Assembly: GCA_026392355.1 (NCBI GenBank)
Contig: JAPLCF010000030.1
Location: 434,001 to 498,000 of the forward strand
Source: Actinomycetota bacterium
GTDB taxonomy: Bacteria > Actinomycetota > Thermoleophilia > Gaiellales > F1-60-MAGs149
Reading direction: 5' to 3'
DNA length: 64,000 nt
Part shown: positions 11,821 through 21,022 of the stretch, one piece after another
Position numbering within the stretch: position 1 is the stretch's first letter
Layout: every line of letters begins with the position of its first letter
Notes under the pieces: model-generated
Databases searched by the model: none
Told to the model about the DNA's origin: nothing
The model's input: only the letters and a program-made list of their open reading frames with translations
Translations under genes and position numbers: made by a program

Positions 11821-13245
11821 ATGAGTGACACCCCGCTGTACGACGCCTATAAGAACTTTCTCGCCAATGCCGGCACGCCGTTCACGGTGCCTGGCCACAA
11901 GCGTAATCCGGAGCTGATCGACGACTTGCTCGCGCTCGACGTCCCGCATTACACCGGCGTCGAGGACCGTCGCGTCTCGACCAAGCGCCTTGCCACGGCC
12001 GAGCGCATTGCGGGCGAGCTCTGGGGTGCCGACTGGTGCGGCTTCTCCGTGCAAGGCTCGTCGCACGGTAACGAGGCGATCTGCCTCTCGCTCGGCAAGC
12101 CGGGCGACAAGGTGATCGTCGCGCGCACGATCCATAAGTCGCTGTTCTTCGGCATCGTGCTGGCTGGCCTCGTACCCGTCTGGATTCGCCCCGACATCGA
12201 TGACGAGACGGGCCTGACCGCCGGCATGCCGGTGAGCCGCGTTGCCGCCGCGCTTAAGGAACATCCGGACGCCAAGGCCGTCATGCTCGTCGAGCCGAGC
12301 TACGTCGGCGGTGTCTCCGACGTCGCCGCGCACGCCGAGCTGGCCCACGCCCACGGCATCCCGCTCACGGTCGACGCCGCTTGGGGCGCGCATCTGGGCT
12401 TCCATCCGGACCTGCCGCCGCACGCCATTCAGGCCGGCGCCGATGTCCTCGTGACGAGCATCCACAAGCACATGACAGGGTTCACGCAGTCCTCGATGGT
12501 GCTGGCGCAGGGCGAGCGCATCGACTTGGAGCGACTCGAGGCCGCGTTTGAGGGCCTGCACACCACGAGCCCGTCGGGCGCGATTTTCGCCAGCATCGAC
12601 CTGGCGCGCGACCTGCTGCAGGAGCGTGGCGAGGAACTCCTCGGCCAGGCAATCCGGCTGGCCGAGGAGTCGCGTGCGCGCTTCCGTCAGGTTCCGGGCC
12701 TCGGCGTCGTCGGCACAGAAATCGCCGACCGCTCCCCCGCCCTCTTCATGCACGATCCCACCAAGATCGTGCTCACGCTCAGCGGCACGGGCGCAGATGG
12801 GCAAGTCGTCGCCGACGTCCTCGAGCAACGTGGCCTGCACCTCGAATTCGCCGACCGCGACACGTTCTGCCCCGTGATCACCCTCGGCGACACGCCGGAG
12901 TCCGTGGACTTTATGACCACGGAGATCATCCGCGCCATTGAAGAGCACCGCGGCGAGCCGCGCAAGCTCGTGCACACAATCGCCTGGACCCTCGATCCCG
13001 ATACGGCAATGACGCCGCGTGACGCGTTCTTCGCCGACCACGAGCGCGTGTCGGCCGCCGCGGCGGTCGGTCGCATCGCCGCAGAGTCTGCGGTCCCCTA
13101 CCCGCCCGGCGTGCCCGCGCTGGCACCGGGTGAGCGCATCAATGGCGACGTGCTCACAGCGCTACAGGCCGAGGCCCGGAGCGGCACGCGCATCGCCTAC
13201 TGCGGCGACCCGATGCTCGAGACGGTCCTGGTGGTCAAGGAGTAG
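11821..13245 (+). CDS. PLP-dependent Orn/Lys/Arg decarboxylase family protein
   Basis: Fold-type I PLP enzyme of the prokaryotic ornithine/lysine/arginine decarboxylase group, which makes polyamines or diamines. ATG 11821 is preceded by GGAGGA at good spacing and gives 474 aa; the upstream open frame to 11374 overlaps dtd antisense and is not real. The PLP lysine is Lys216 in SIHKHMTGF. Other landmarks are TVPGHKRNP, VQGSSHGNEA, VEPSYVGGVSD and VDAAWGAHLGFHPDLP. This compact size resembles the Bacillus SpeA/YaaO group rather than the 700-aa enterobacterial enzymes. Substrate is not decidable. A hairpin follows the stop. Confidence 0.88.
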   Translation: MSDTPLYDAYKNFLANAGTPFTVPGHKRNPELIDDLLALDVPHYTGVEDRRVSTKRLATAERIAGELWGADWCGFSVQGSSHGNEAICLSLGKPGDKVIVARTIHKSLFFGIVLAGLVPVWIRPDIDDETGLTAGMPVSRVAAALKEHPDAKAVMLVEPSYVGGVSDVAAHAELAHAHGIPLTVDAAWGAHLGFHPDLPPHAIQAGADVLVTSIHKHMTGFTQSSMVLAQGERIDLERLEAAFEGLHTTSPSGAIFASIDLARDLLQERGEELLGQAIRLAEESRARFRQVPGLGVVGTEIADRSPALFMHDPTKIVLTLSGTGADGQVVADVLEQRGLHLEFADRDTFCPVITLGDTPESVDFMTTEIIRAIEEHRGEPRKLVHTIAWTLDPDTAMTPRDAFFADHERVSAAAAVGRIAAESAVPYPPGVPALAPGERINGDVLTALQAEARSGTRIAYCGDPMLETVLVVKE

Positions 13246-13251
13246 GCCCAC

Positions 13252-13294
13252 AACGACGGAGGGCCCGCTCCGGCTGGAGCAGGCCCTCGTCGTT
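13252..13294. terminator. Bidirectional hairpin between convergent genes
   Basis: An imperfect long stem built from AACGAC/GTCGTT, GGGCC/GGCCC and GCTCC/GGAGC around a short loop lies between the decarboxylase stop (13245) and the minus-strand secreted-protein stop (13327). Palindromic, so it could serve both strands; no T-tract. Confidence 0.65.
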
Positions 13295-13326
13295 CGGTGA
13301 TCCGGGGCGATCTGCCCGGTCGAGTG

Positions 13327-14304
13327 CTACTTGATCTTGGCGACGTTGAAGACGCCCTTCAGGAAGACGATCTTCTGCGCCTTGAAGGTCGGCTGATAGG
13401 TCGCCGCATCGAAGGTGACCTTGCCGCGGAACTGCGCCTTGATCGAGCCGGGCGCATTATTGGCCGCATCGTCGAGCTGCTTGCACGACACGAGGTCCGG
13501 GATCTTGTCCGGGTCCGTCGTATCGGCGAAGCACGTGGTCGCTGCAGTCGTGTTGATGACAAACGACTCGCCCTCCAGCTGCTCGTTGAGGAACGACTTG
13601 GTCTGCTTATTGACACCGTCCTCGACACTCTTGAACGTGACGTCGAACGAGCCATTTGTATCGCCACTGCCCTCAACGTTCATGTTCACGACGATGAACT
13701 TGTTGTTGAGCTGCTTCTTGATGTCATTGGTCGGCGGCGCATCGAACCCACCGTCCTGCCCCTCAGGGATGCACGGGGCATTCCTTGTCGGCTTCGCCCC
13801 CGGCGCGCACGGCTGCGGCTTGCAGGGGGACGACATCGACGGCATCTGCCCCGCCGCACAGTCGGGCATGTCGAACTTGCACGGTGCGGCCGGCGATGGC
13901 ATCTGTCCCGCCGCGCACGGCTGCAGGTTGCCCCAGTCGATGTTCGGCATACCACCGACAACACCATTGCCACCGTTGCCACCAGCACCACCGTTGCCGC
14001 CGTTCATTGATGGGATGCACGGCTTCTCGCGCGTCGGCTGCTTGCCCGGCTCGCACGGCTTGATCTCCTCGCTCGGAGCTATGCCACACGCCATGGGGTT
14101 TGCGTTACAGAGCTGCGCGAGTTGTTCCGGCGACGAAACCGTCGTCCCCGCGACTGCGCAGGGGAACGTCGGCGTGTTGAACGTGCAATTGGGCACTTGG
14201 CGCGTCGATGCCGAGAGCGGCTTTGCCACGCCGATATTCGCAGCCGCCAAGAAGGCGACAGCGACGAGTGCGAATAGTGTGAGAAGGCGCAGGCTGCGCT
14301 TCAT
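13327..14304 (-). CDS. Secreted cysteine/proline-repeat protein of unknown function
   Basis: 325 aa. A signal peptide covers about residues 1-27 (basic MKRSLR, hydrophobic LLTLFALVAVAFLAAA). After it come Cys-rich segments with four copies of the pattern C-x2-G-x2-P-[ST]-x3-P-C at residues 84-96, 130-142, 149-161 and 166-178. A Gly/Asn-rich linker (100-118) separates the first copy from the rest. Residues 190-325 form a different, Lys-rich, Gly-poor domain rich in predicted beta strands, with two cysteines (258, 274). GAGAGGA seven bases before the ATG is a good ribosome-binding site. I do not recognise the family. The repeats probably form disulphide-bonded knots outside the cell. Confidence 0.85.
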   Translation of the reverse strand: MKRSLRLLTLFALVAVAFLAAANIGVAKPLSASTRQVPNCTFNTPTFPCAVAGTTVSSPEQLAQLCNANPMACGIAPSEEIKPCEPGKQPTREKPCIPSMNGGNGGAGGNGGNGVVGGMPNIDWGNLQPCAAGQMPSPAAPCKFDMPDCAAGQMPSMSSPCKPQPCAPGAKPTRNAPCIPEGQDGGFDAPPTNDIKKQLNNKFIVVNMNVEGSGDTNGSFDVTFKSVEDGVNKQTKSFLNEQLEGESFVINTTAATTCFADTTDPDKIPDLVSCKQLDDAANNAPGSIKAQFRGKVTFDAATYQPTFKAQKIVFLKGVFNVAKIK

Positions 14305-14428
14305 GTGAGGTCCTCTCGACTCATCCTTCGCGGTGCGACGCCCCGCATGACGGCAGCATGAACCCTGCGCGACCGCAGCGCAACACGTGTACCGGTATCC
14401 CTACGCAGCGGTGATGCGGGTTACAGCG

Positions 14429-15388
14429 TCAGCCGCGCCAATCGACCGCGTTACGCGGCGTACGATCGACCGAGAAGCTGAAAACGTCGGGCCGGTTGTA
14501 GTGCCCGACAGCGTCGAAGTGCTGGAACTCGCCGTCGAGCCGACCAAGATCGAGCTCGGCGTGGATGATCTCCTCGCCCGAGCCCGCCGGACCGACCACC
14601 CAGTTGCCATCGGGGCCGATCACGCCCGAGCCGCCCGACAGGAGCAGCCCGTCGTTCGCCACCTGCTCGTTCCACGTACCGAGCAGTGTCTGCTCCTTGA
14701 GGTCCTCGGGAATCTCTTCAATCGACAGCGACGAGCCGGCCGCGATTACGTAGCAGCGCCCCTCGAAGGCGTAGTGGCGGCTGGCGAGCGTGGCGTTGGG
14801 GCCGACGTCAGGCCAGACGGCGATGTGGATCTGCTCGCGTAGCGAATGCATCGCCATGCGCGTCAGCGGCATCCAATGCTCCCAGCAGATCAGGCCGCCG
14901 ATGCGCCCGAGCTCGGTGTCGTAGACGTTGAGGGTGCTGCCATCGCCGCGCCCCCAGATCATGCGCTCGGCGTGCGTGGGCATCAGCTTGCGGTGGCAGC
15001 CGAGCACGGAGCCGTCAGCCCCGATGGAGAGCAGGCTGTTAAAGAGCGTGCCGCCCGACAGGAGGTCACGCTCATGAATGCCAAGGTGCAGCTGCACACC
15101 GAGCTCACGGGCCAGCGTGCCGAGCCGGTCGGTGGCGGGGCCGGGCACCTCGATCGCGTTATCGAGCATGCGGGCGTAGGCGCTCTTCTGGAGCTCGCCA
15201 TCCCACGGCGCCTGACCGTACATCCAGACCGGATAGCCGGGGATCCACGTCTCGGGGAAGACCACGAGCTGGGCTCCGTCCTGCGCCGCGGCCGTGGCGA
15301 GGCGCTCGACCTCGGACAGGCAGCCTTCGAGATCAAGCATGCGCGGAGCGGCTTGGGCGATCGCGACGTGGACGCTGCGGCTGCTCAT
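14429..15388 (-). CDS. Nitrilase-type carbon-nitrogen hydrolase
   Basis: 319 aa with the full catalytic triad of the nitrilase superfamily: Glu46 ([10 protein letters not shown]), Lys134 ([15 protein letters not shown]) and Cys168 ([12 protein letters not shown]). The [12 protein letters not shown] and CWEHWMPL contexts are those of true nitrilases (branch 1, nitrile to carboxylic acid) or close cyanide-hydratase-like relatives rather than amidases. Probably cytosolic. It diverges from malate synthase across a 101-base region. Natural substrate unknown; plant-derived aliphatic or aryl nitriles are typical for the family. Confidence 0.9.
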   Translation of the reverse strand: MSSRSVHVAIAQAAPRMLDLEGCLSEVERLATAAAQDGAQLVVFPETWIPGYPVWMYGQAPWDGELQKSAYARMLDNAIEVPGPATDRLGTLARELGVQLHLGIHERDLLSGGTLFNSLLSIGADGSVLGCHRKLMPTHAERMIWGRGDGSTLNVYDTELGRIGGLICWEHWMPLTRMAMHSLREQIHIAVWPDVGPNATLASRHYAFEGRCYVIAAGSSLSIEEIPEDLKEQTLLGTWNEQVANDGLLLSGGSGVIGPDGNWVVGPAGSGEEIIHAELDLGRLDGEFQHFDAVGHYNRPDVFSFSVDRTPRNAVDWRG

Positions 15389-15454
15389 GCAGGCGTTGTA
15401 CCACCGTCACGACAGAGACGCCATGTGCAACCATTCGGTTCCTGCCTACGAGAC

Positions 15455-15470
15455 ATAGGCTTAGACCTAT
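15455..15470. promoter_or_regulatory. Short inverted repeat in the nitrilase / malate synthase intergenic region
   Basis: ATAGG and CCTAT separated by six bases, 20 bases ahead of the malate synthase ATG and close to its GGAG ribosome-binding site (15479-15482). Its position suits an operator, but the arms are short. Confidence 0.3.
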
Positions 15471-15489
15471 CAATCAGCGGAGACCCATC

Positions 15490-17067
15490 ATGTCCAGTGC
15501 CACCGAGCTCGAGATCGTCGGCCCCGTCGCGCCGGAGCGCGCGCACCTTCTGTCCGATGATGCCCTCGCACTCGTGACACGCCTACAGCGCGAGCTTGGC
15601 CCGCGCCGCGCCGAGCTGCTGGCCGCCCGCGCCGCGCGTCAGGAGCGCCTGAACGCCGGTGAGCGCCTCGACTTCCTGCCCGAGACCAAGGCGATCCGCG
15701 AGGGTGAGTGGCGCGTCGCGTCCGCCCCCGCCGACCTCCAGAACCGCCGCGTCGAGATCACCGGCCCCGCCGAGGCCAAGATGATGATCAACGCGCTCAA
15801 CTCGGGCGCCAAGATCTTCATGTGCGACCTCGAGGACGCCCTCTCGCCCCGCTGGATCAACGTGCTTGACGGCCAGGCCGCACTGCACGACGCGATCCGC
15901 CGCACGCTCGAGTTCACGAACGACGTCGGCAAGCACTACACGCTCAACAACGAGACCGCCACGCTGATCGTGCGCCCGCGCGGTTGGCACCTCGAGGAGC
16001 GCCACGTCCTGCTCGACGGCGAGCCCGTGGCGGGCGGCCTCTTCGACCTGGCGCTGTACATGACACACAACGCCAAGGAACTCCTGTCGCGCGGCTCTGG
16101 CCCCTACTTCTACCTCCCGAAGCTGGAGTCGCACCTTGAGGCGCGCCTCTGGAACGACGCCTTCGTGATCGCGCAGGAGGCCGTCGGCGTGCCCTACGGC
16201 TCGATCCGCGCCACGGTGCTGATCGAGACGCTGCCCGCGGCCTTCGAGATGGAGGAGATCCTCTACGAGCTGCGCGACCACGCCTCGGGCCTCAACGCCG
16301 GGCGCTGGGACTACATCTTCAGCTCTATCAAGAAGCTCCACGCCCACCGCGACGCGATCCTGCCCGATCGCGCGTGCGTGACGATGGCCGTCCCGTTCAT
16401 GCGCGCGTACACGCAGCTGCTTGTGCGCTCGTGCCACCGTCGTGGCGCCTTCGCCATCGGCGGCATGGCCGCGTTCATCCCCTCGCGGCGCGATGCCGCA
16501 GTCAACGAAATCGCCTTCACTAAGGTCCGCGAAGACAAGGAGCGCGAGGTCAACGGCGGCTGCGACGGCACCTGGGTCGCCCACCCCGACCTCGTACCGC
16601 TCGCGATGGAAATCTTCGACGCCGTGCTCGGCGACCGCCCCAACCAGGTCGACAAGCTGCGCGAGGACGTGATCCCCAATGCCGATGCACTCGTCGCGCT
16701 CGGCGAGACGCCCGGTGCCATCACCGAACAAGGCGTCCGCACCAACATCTCCGTGGGGACGCGCTACATCGCCGCGTGGCTGGATGGCCTCGGTGCCGTG
16801 GCGATCGACAACCTGATGGAAGACGCCGCCACGGCAGAGATCTCCCGTGCGCAGCTCTGGCAGTGGCTGCACTTCGCCGTCGAGCTCGAGGACGGCCGCA
16901 CGCTCACGCCCGAGCTCTACGCCGAGTTGCGCGACGAAGAGCTCGCCAAGATCGGCGGCCGCACTGAGGGGCGCAACGGCGAGGCCGTCGACCTGCTCGA
17001 CGAGCTCGTCACGCAGGAGCGCTTCGAGGAGTTCCTGACGATCCCGGCCTACGCCAGGCTTGCGTAA
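15490..17067 (+). CDS. aceB: Malate synthase A
   Basis: Condenses glyoxylate with acetyl-CoA to malate in the glyoxylate shunt. 525 aa, the length of the A isoform, starting [16 protein letters not shown]. Typical segments are [45 protein letters not shown], the active-site region [32 protein letters not shown] and [12 protein letters not shown]. No isocitrate lyase gene is in the window, so it is unlinked or absent. The 3' end overlaps the convergent acetyltransferase gene by 19 bases, with no room for a terminator between them. Confidence 0.96.
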   Translation: MSSATELEIVGPVAPERAHLLSDDALALVTRLQRELGPRRAELLAARAARQERLNAGERLDFLPETKAIREGEWRVASAPADLQNRRVEITGPAEAKMMINALNSGAKIFMCDLEDALSPRWINVLDGQAALHDAIRRTLEFTNDVGKHYTLNNETATLIVRPRGWHLEERHVLLDGEPVAGGLFDLALYMTHNAKELLSRGSGPYFYLPKLESHLEARLWNDAFVIAQEAVGVPYGSIRATVLIETLPAAFEMEEILYELRDHASGLNAGRWDYIFSSIKKLHAHRDAILPDRACVTMAVPFMRAYTQLLVRSCHRRGAFAIGGMAAFIPSRRDAAVNEIAFTKVREDKEREVNGGCDGTWVAHPDLVPLAMEIFDAVLGDRPNQVDKLREDVIPNADALVALGETPGAITEQGVRTNISVGTRYIAAWLDGLGAVAIDNLMEDAATAEISRAQLWQWLHFAVELEDGRTLTPELYAELRDEELAKIGGRTEGRNGEAVDLLDELVTQERFEEFLTIPAYARLA

Positions 17068-17621
17068 CCCGGCCACGCTACGCGCGTGACCTCCCAGATC
17101 CGATCGGTGCCGGTGTCTGCCGGTCCGAGCTGACGCTCGCACGTAATCTCGCCGATCAGTGCGAAGCTGAGGCGCCGCGGCACCCCTTCACTCGCCGTGT
17201 TCGTGACGTCGTGGGCGATGCGCACGTGGTCGATCGTCGGGTCGACGAAGGCGAGGTCGGTAGCGAGGCCCGAGGCGATCGTCGCCAGCCCGCGCCCCGT
17301 GGCGTGCGCGCCGAGCCAGTACCCAACCTCAAGGCCCGTCGGTCCGATGCGCCGGTGCAGCCCCACCGCGCCGGCGATCGTGCCGCGCTCGAAGATGCCC
17401 GCGTAGAGATCGCCGCCGTCGTCCCACTCGGCGTTCCAGCCGATGATCGTCGCCGCGGGGTCGCAGTCGACCGGCGCCCAAAGATCGAGCCACGCCATGC
17501 GCGGCCTCAGATGCGCGTCGGAGGTGAGGATCACCGCGCGGAGCTCGTCACCATCCTCCGGACGCCAGCGCCGTACCTCGACCTCGCCGTGGCTCGCCGC
17601 GTCGGCGATCCGGCGGGTCAC
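17049..17621 (-). CDS. GNAT family N-acetyltransferase
   Basis: 190 aa when started at GTG 17621, which overlaps the upstream thioesterase stop as GTGA; the ORF's earlier start (17879) lies entirely inside that gene in another frame. Features of the RimJ/RimL-like branch are [18 protein letters not shown] at the N-terminus, [21 protein letters not shown], and the acetyl-CoA loop [19 protein letters not shown] followed by [12 protein letters not shown]. Substrate is unknown. Translationally coupled to the hotdog thioesterase, and its 3' end runs 19 bases into malate synthase on the other strand. Confidence 0.8.
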   Translation of the reverse strand: MTRRIADAASHGEVEVRRWRPEDGDELRAVILTSDAHLRPRMAWLDLWAPVDCDPAATIIGWNAEWDDGGDLYAGIFERGTIAGAVGLHRRIGPTGLEVGYWLGAHATGRGLATIASGLATDLAFVDPTIDHVRIAHDVTNTASEGVPRRLSFALIGEITCERQLGPADTGTDRIWEVTRVAWPGYASLA

Positions 17622-18079
17622 TCCGTCGGTACCTCGACCACTGCGAAGGTGGCGAGCGCGATGGCAAGGATGCGATCCTGATCGTCGCGCATCTTGCCCT
17701 CGGCGACGATCGTGCGGCGCCCGTGGTGCTGCACCTCGCCCGTCGCCGTGATCGGCGTACCGGGGATGACTGGTCGCGTCAGGTTGACCTTGATTTCGAT
17801 CGTGACGGCCCGCCGGCCCGCCGGTAGGAGCGTATGCGCTGCTCCGCCAAGCGCGGAATCCATCAGCGTCGTAACCCAACCGCCGTGGACAAGGCCGATC
17901 TGGTTCAGATGACGCTCGTCGGGAGTTGCGCCAAGTACTGCGCGCCCCTCACCCAAGTCATGCACGTGCAGATCGGCAAGCACCGCCCAGGGGCTCGGTG
18001 TAATCTGCCCGTCCTTGAGCTGTTGGAACAGCTCAAGACCGGACAGTGAGGTGTGCTTCGGATCGGTATCGCCAACCAT
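17618..18079 (-). CDS. PaaI-type hotdog-fold thioesterase
   Basis: 153 aa hotdog protein of the PaaI/4HBT group, which hydrolyses acyl-CoA or aryl-CoA thioesters. The diagnostic segment is LNQIGLVHGGWVTTLMDSALGGAAHTLLP, with the Asn/His-Gly-Gly and Asp of the active site. It is followed by IEIKVNLTRPVIPGTPITATGEVQHHGRRTIVAEGKM. The stop overlaps the acetyltransferase start. The gene begins 17 bases after the pntB stop, so it may be read through from the pnt operon. Confidence 0.85.
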   Translation of the reverse strand: MVGDTDPKHTSLSGLELFQQLKDGQITPSPWAVLADLHVHDLGEGRAVLGATPDERHLNQIGLVHGGWVTTLMDSALGGAAHTLLPAGRRAVTIEIKVNLTRPVIPGTPITATGEVQHHGRRTIVAEGKMRDDQDRILAIALATFAVVEVPTE

Positions 18080-18096
18080 GCGCGAACCGTAGCGGC

Positions 18097-19494
18097 CTAG
18101 ACGGCCTGCACGTCCTGAACCAGCTGCGTGAGGCTCTTGCGCGCGTCGCCGAACAGCATGCGGGTCTTGGGATCATGGAAGAGCATGTTCTCAACGCCGG
18201 CAAACCCTGAGGCCATCGAGCGCTTGAAGACCACGACGTGCTCGGCGTGGTCGACCTCGAGGATTGGCATGCCGAACAAGGGACTGTCCGGATCGTCACG
18301 AGCGGCGGGATTCACCACATCGTTGGCGCCGATCACCAGCACCACATCGGTCTGGGGGAAGTCCGGATTTGCCTCTTCCATTTCGAGGAGCTTGTCGTAC
18401 GGCACGTCGGCTTCAGCGAGCAGCACGTTCATGTGCCCCGGCATGCGACCGGCCACAGGATGGATCGCGAACGTCACGTCGACCCCCCGTTCGCCGAGAA
18501 GGTCGGCCAGCTCGCGTACCGGATGCTGCGCCTGCGCGACGGCGAGCCCGTAGCCCGGCACGATCACGACGCGACGGGCGTAGACGAGCTGCGCCGCGAG
18601 ATCGGCTGGCGAGATTTCCAGCACAGGCAGCGCCTCGCCGCCGCTCCCACCCGACGCCGCGCCCGTTGCTCCGCCGCCGAACGCACCGAACAGGACGCTG
18701 GTGAGCGATCGATTCATCGCCTTTGACATCAGCTGCGTCAGCATCGTGCCGCTGGCACCGACCAAGACGCCCGCGATGATGAGGAGCACGTTGCCGAGCG
18801 CGAAGCCCGTCGCAGCGGCAGCAAGACCCGTGCACGCGTTGAGGAACGCGATCACGACGGGCATGTCGGCGCCGCCAATCGGCAGCACGGCAGCCGCACC
18901 GAGGACGAGTGCGAGCCCAACCGCAACCCAGAGGACTGGATCGTTCACCGCGACCGAAGCCCACACCGCAAGCGCGAGGATCACAATCCCGATGATCGCG
19001 TTGATCACCTTCTGCGCCGGCCACGTGATGGGGCGTCCCGGAAGGATCTCCTGCAGCTTGCCGAAGGCGATCAGGCTGCCGGCAAACGAGACCGAGCCCA
19101 CGACCGCCGAGAACATCACCGAGACCGCCGCGACCGCGCCGAGCGACGTCTCCCCGAGCGCGCCATGGGCGTGGTATTCGGAGATCGCGATCAGCGCCGC
19201 AGCGCCGCCGCCGAGGCCGTTCAGCAGCGCGACGAGCTGCGGCATCGCCGTCATCTGCACGCGCCGGGCGATCACCGCGCCGATCGAACCGCCCACGACT
19301 GCGGCGATCACGATCCACGCGTAATCCACGACGCGGCTGTCGATAAGCGTGGCAACGATCGCGATCGCCATGCCGACGGCCGCCACCTGGTTGCCGCGGC
19401 GCGCTGAGCGCGGCGAGGACAGCCACTTGAGGCCAAGAATGAAGCACACCGCGGCCACGAGGTAGGCGATCTGGATCAGGTCGGCGCGACTCAC
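18097..19494 (-). CDS. pntB: NAD(P) transhydrogenase beta subunit
   Basis: Membrane and NADP-binding subunit of the proton-translocating transhydrogenase, which makes NADPH from NADH at the cost of proton-motive force. GTG 19494 overlaps the pntA2 stop as GTGA and yields 465 aa; the longer ORF start (19857) is a shadow across pntA2. About nine membrane segments run from LIQIAYLVAAVCFILGLKWL to residue ~270. The dIII domain carries the NADP fingerprint VIVPGYGLAVAQAQH, then HPVAGRMPGHMNVLLAEA and VVLVIGANDVVNPAARDD. All hallmark residues are present. Confidence 0.96.
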   Translation of the reverse strand: MSRADLIQIAYLVAAVCFILGLKWLSSPRSARRGNQVAAVGMAIAIVATLIDSRVVDYAWIVIAAVVGGSIGAVIARRVQMTAMPQLVALLNGLGGGAAALIAISEYHAHGALGETSLGAVAAVSVMFSAVVGSVSFAGSLIAFGKLQEILPGRPITWPAQKVINAIIGIVILALAVWASVAVNDPVLWVAVGLALVLGAAAVLPIGGADMPVVIAFLNACTGLAAAATGFALGNVLLIIAGVLVGASGTMLTQLMSKAMNRSLTSVLFGAFGGGATGAASGGSGGEALPVLEISPADLAAQLVYARRVVIVPGYGLAVAQAQHPVRELADLLGERGVDVTFAIHPVAGRMPGHMNVLLAEADVPYDKLLEMEEANPDFPQTDVVLVIGANDVVNPAARDDPDSPLFGMPILEVDHAEHVVVFKRSMASGFAGVENMLFHDPKTRMLFGDARKSLTQLVQDVQAV

Positions 19495-19796
19495 TCCGCT
19501 CCCCCGTCCTTCGGCTCGGGACGCCGCTTGAACATCTGGAGCATGCGATCGGTGACCACGAAGCCACCCACCACGTTCGCGGCACCAAAGGCAACGGCGA
19601 CGACGCCGCAGATGATCTCGACCGTACCGCCCGCCGCAGCGCCCAGCACGAGGATCGCGCCGACGAGCACAACGCCGTGGATGGCATTCGTGCCGCTCAT
19701 GAGTGGCGTGTGCAGCATCTGCGGCACCTTGGACACGACCTCGATGCCGACCCAAGCGGCGAGGACGAGGATGACGAGTTCGGTGATGAAACTCAT
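19491..19796 (-). CDS. pntAB: NAD(P) transhydrogenase alpha subunit 2 (membrane part)
   Basis: 101 aa. Three or four hydrophobic segments (ELVILVLAAWVGIEVV, GTNAIHGVVLVGAILVLG, IICGVVAVAFGAANVVGGFVV) form the short membrane domain of the split alpha subunit. ATG 19796 overlaps the pntA1 stop (ATGA) and its own stop overlaps the pntB start (GTGA), so the three genes are coupled in series. The split three-subunit form is known from Rhodospirillum and many actinobacteria. Confidence 0.93.
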   Translation of the reverse strand: MSFITELVILVLAAWVGIEVVSKVPQMLHTPLMSGTNAIHGVVLVGAILVLGAAAGGTVEIICGVVAVAFGAANVVGGFVVTDRMLQMFKRRPEPKDGGAE

Positions 19797-20947
19797 GCCC
19801 GGTCTGCTCCTTGGTCGGCGAGGCGCTGCAGGACGCGCTCCGCGGTGATGTGTCCATCGCGCGCCACGAGTGCCCCCGCGACGATCTCGTCGTCCCAGTC
19901 CGGCGCCAGAACGCCCTCGGGGCAGATCAGTTGCAGGAACGAGCGCACGTTGGCGGCATAGAGGTCGCTGGCCGATCCCGGCATGGCCGCGGCCGGATTG
20001 GACGGACCGAGAATCAGAACGCCGGCAACCGTCACTTCCTCGTCCACGCGCGTGCACGCGCAGTTGCCACCCGTCGAGGCGGCGAGATCGACGATCACGG
20101 AGCCAGGCCGCATGGCCTCGACGGCGGCGGCGGTGACGAGTTCGGGAGCGGCGGCGCCCGGGATCTGCGCCGTCGCGATCACGACATCCGCGTCTGCACA
20201 GGCGCGCGCCAGCGCCTCCTGCTCGAGACGATGCTGCTCCTCGTTGAGGCCCGTGGCGTACCCGCCGGCCTGCTCCTCGCCTGCGACATCAATCGCGAGA
20301 AAGCGTGCGCCGAGCGACTCGACCTGTTCCTTGACCGCCGGGCGCACATCGAATGCGGTCACGACCGCGCCGAGCCTGCGCGCGGTGGCGATGGCCTGCA
20401 GACCGGCGACGCCGGCACCGAGCACCAAGACACTGCGAGCCTTGACGGTGCCCGCTGCGGTCATGAGCAGCGGGAACAGGCGCGGCGAGCGCTCGGCGGC
20501 GAGCAGCACGGCGTGGTAGCCGGCGACGGTCGCCTGTGACGACAGGGCATCCATCGATTGCGCTCGCGTGGTGCGCGGCATGAATTCGAACGAGAAAACT
20601 GTGGCGCCCGTCTGCGCCAGTCGCTGCAGGGCAGCGGGATCGCCAAGGGGATCCTGAAAGCCGATCAGCGTGTGCTGCTCGCCCAGCGATCCGAGTACCG
20701 CCGCAGATGGTGCGCCGACGGTGGCAATCACGTTGGCTTGCGCAACGATCGCGTCGGCGTTCCCCACGATGGTCGCGCCGGCCTCCCGGTACGCGTCGTC
20801 GCCATAGCCGGCCTGCGTGCCGGCGCCCGTTTCGACAATGACAGAGAGGTCAGCTTTGACGAGCGTGGCGACCGCGGCGGGAACGAGGGCGACGCGCCGC
20901 TCGTGGGCGATCGTCTCGCTAGGGACTCCGATGACGGCCGGGGACAT
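19793..20947 (-). CDS. pntAA: NAD(P) transhydrogenase alpha subunit 1 (NAD-binding)
   Basis: Soluble dI domain that binds NAD(H). 384 aa starting MSPAVIGVPSETIAHERRVALVP, related to alanine dehydrogenase. The Rossmann fingerprint is VLVLGAGVAGLQAIATARRLGA, followed by VTAFDVRPAVKEQVESLGA. VVIATAQIPGAAAPELV is the usual later segment. AAAGGCGA five bases before the ATG is the ribosome-binding site. First gene of pntA1-pntA2-pntB. Only 75 bases separate it from the upstream aldolase gene on the same strand, and no convincing promoter is visible there. Confidence 0.95.
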   Translation of the reverse strand: MSPAVIGVPSETIAHERRVALVPAAVATLVKADLSVIVETGAGTQAGYGDDAYREAGATIVGNADAIVAQANVIATVGAPSAAVLGSLGEQHTLIGFQDPLGDPAALQRLAQTGATVFSFEFMPRTTRAQSMDALSSQATVAGYHAVLLAAERSPRLFPLLMTAAGTVKARSVLVLGAGVAGLQAIATARRLGAVVTAFDVRPAVKEQVESLGARFLAIDVAGEEQAGGYATGLNEEQHRLEQEALARACADADVVIATAQIPGAAAPELVTAAAVEAMRPGSVIVDLAASTGGNCACTRVDEEVTVAGVLILGPSNPAAAMPGSASDLYAANVRSFLQLICPEGVLAPDWDDEIVAGALVARDGHITAERVLQRLADQGADRA

Positions 20948-21022
20948 GCTCGCCTTTCGCTGGTGACGTCAACGTGGCCGAATCGACACGGAATCAGATT
21001 GTTGTGCCCCGCACGCGGCGCG

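Noticed and set aside
13965-14012. Short CCACCGTTGCC-like repeats
   Set aside because: They encode the Gly/Asn linker of the secreted protein.
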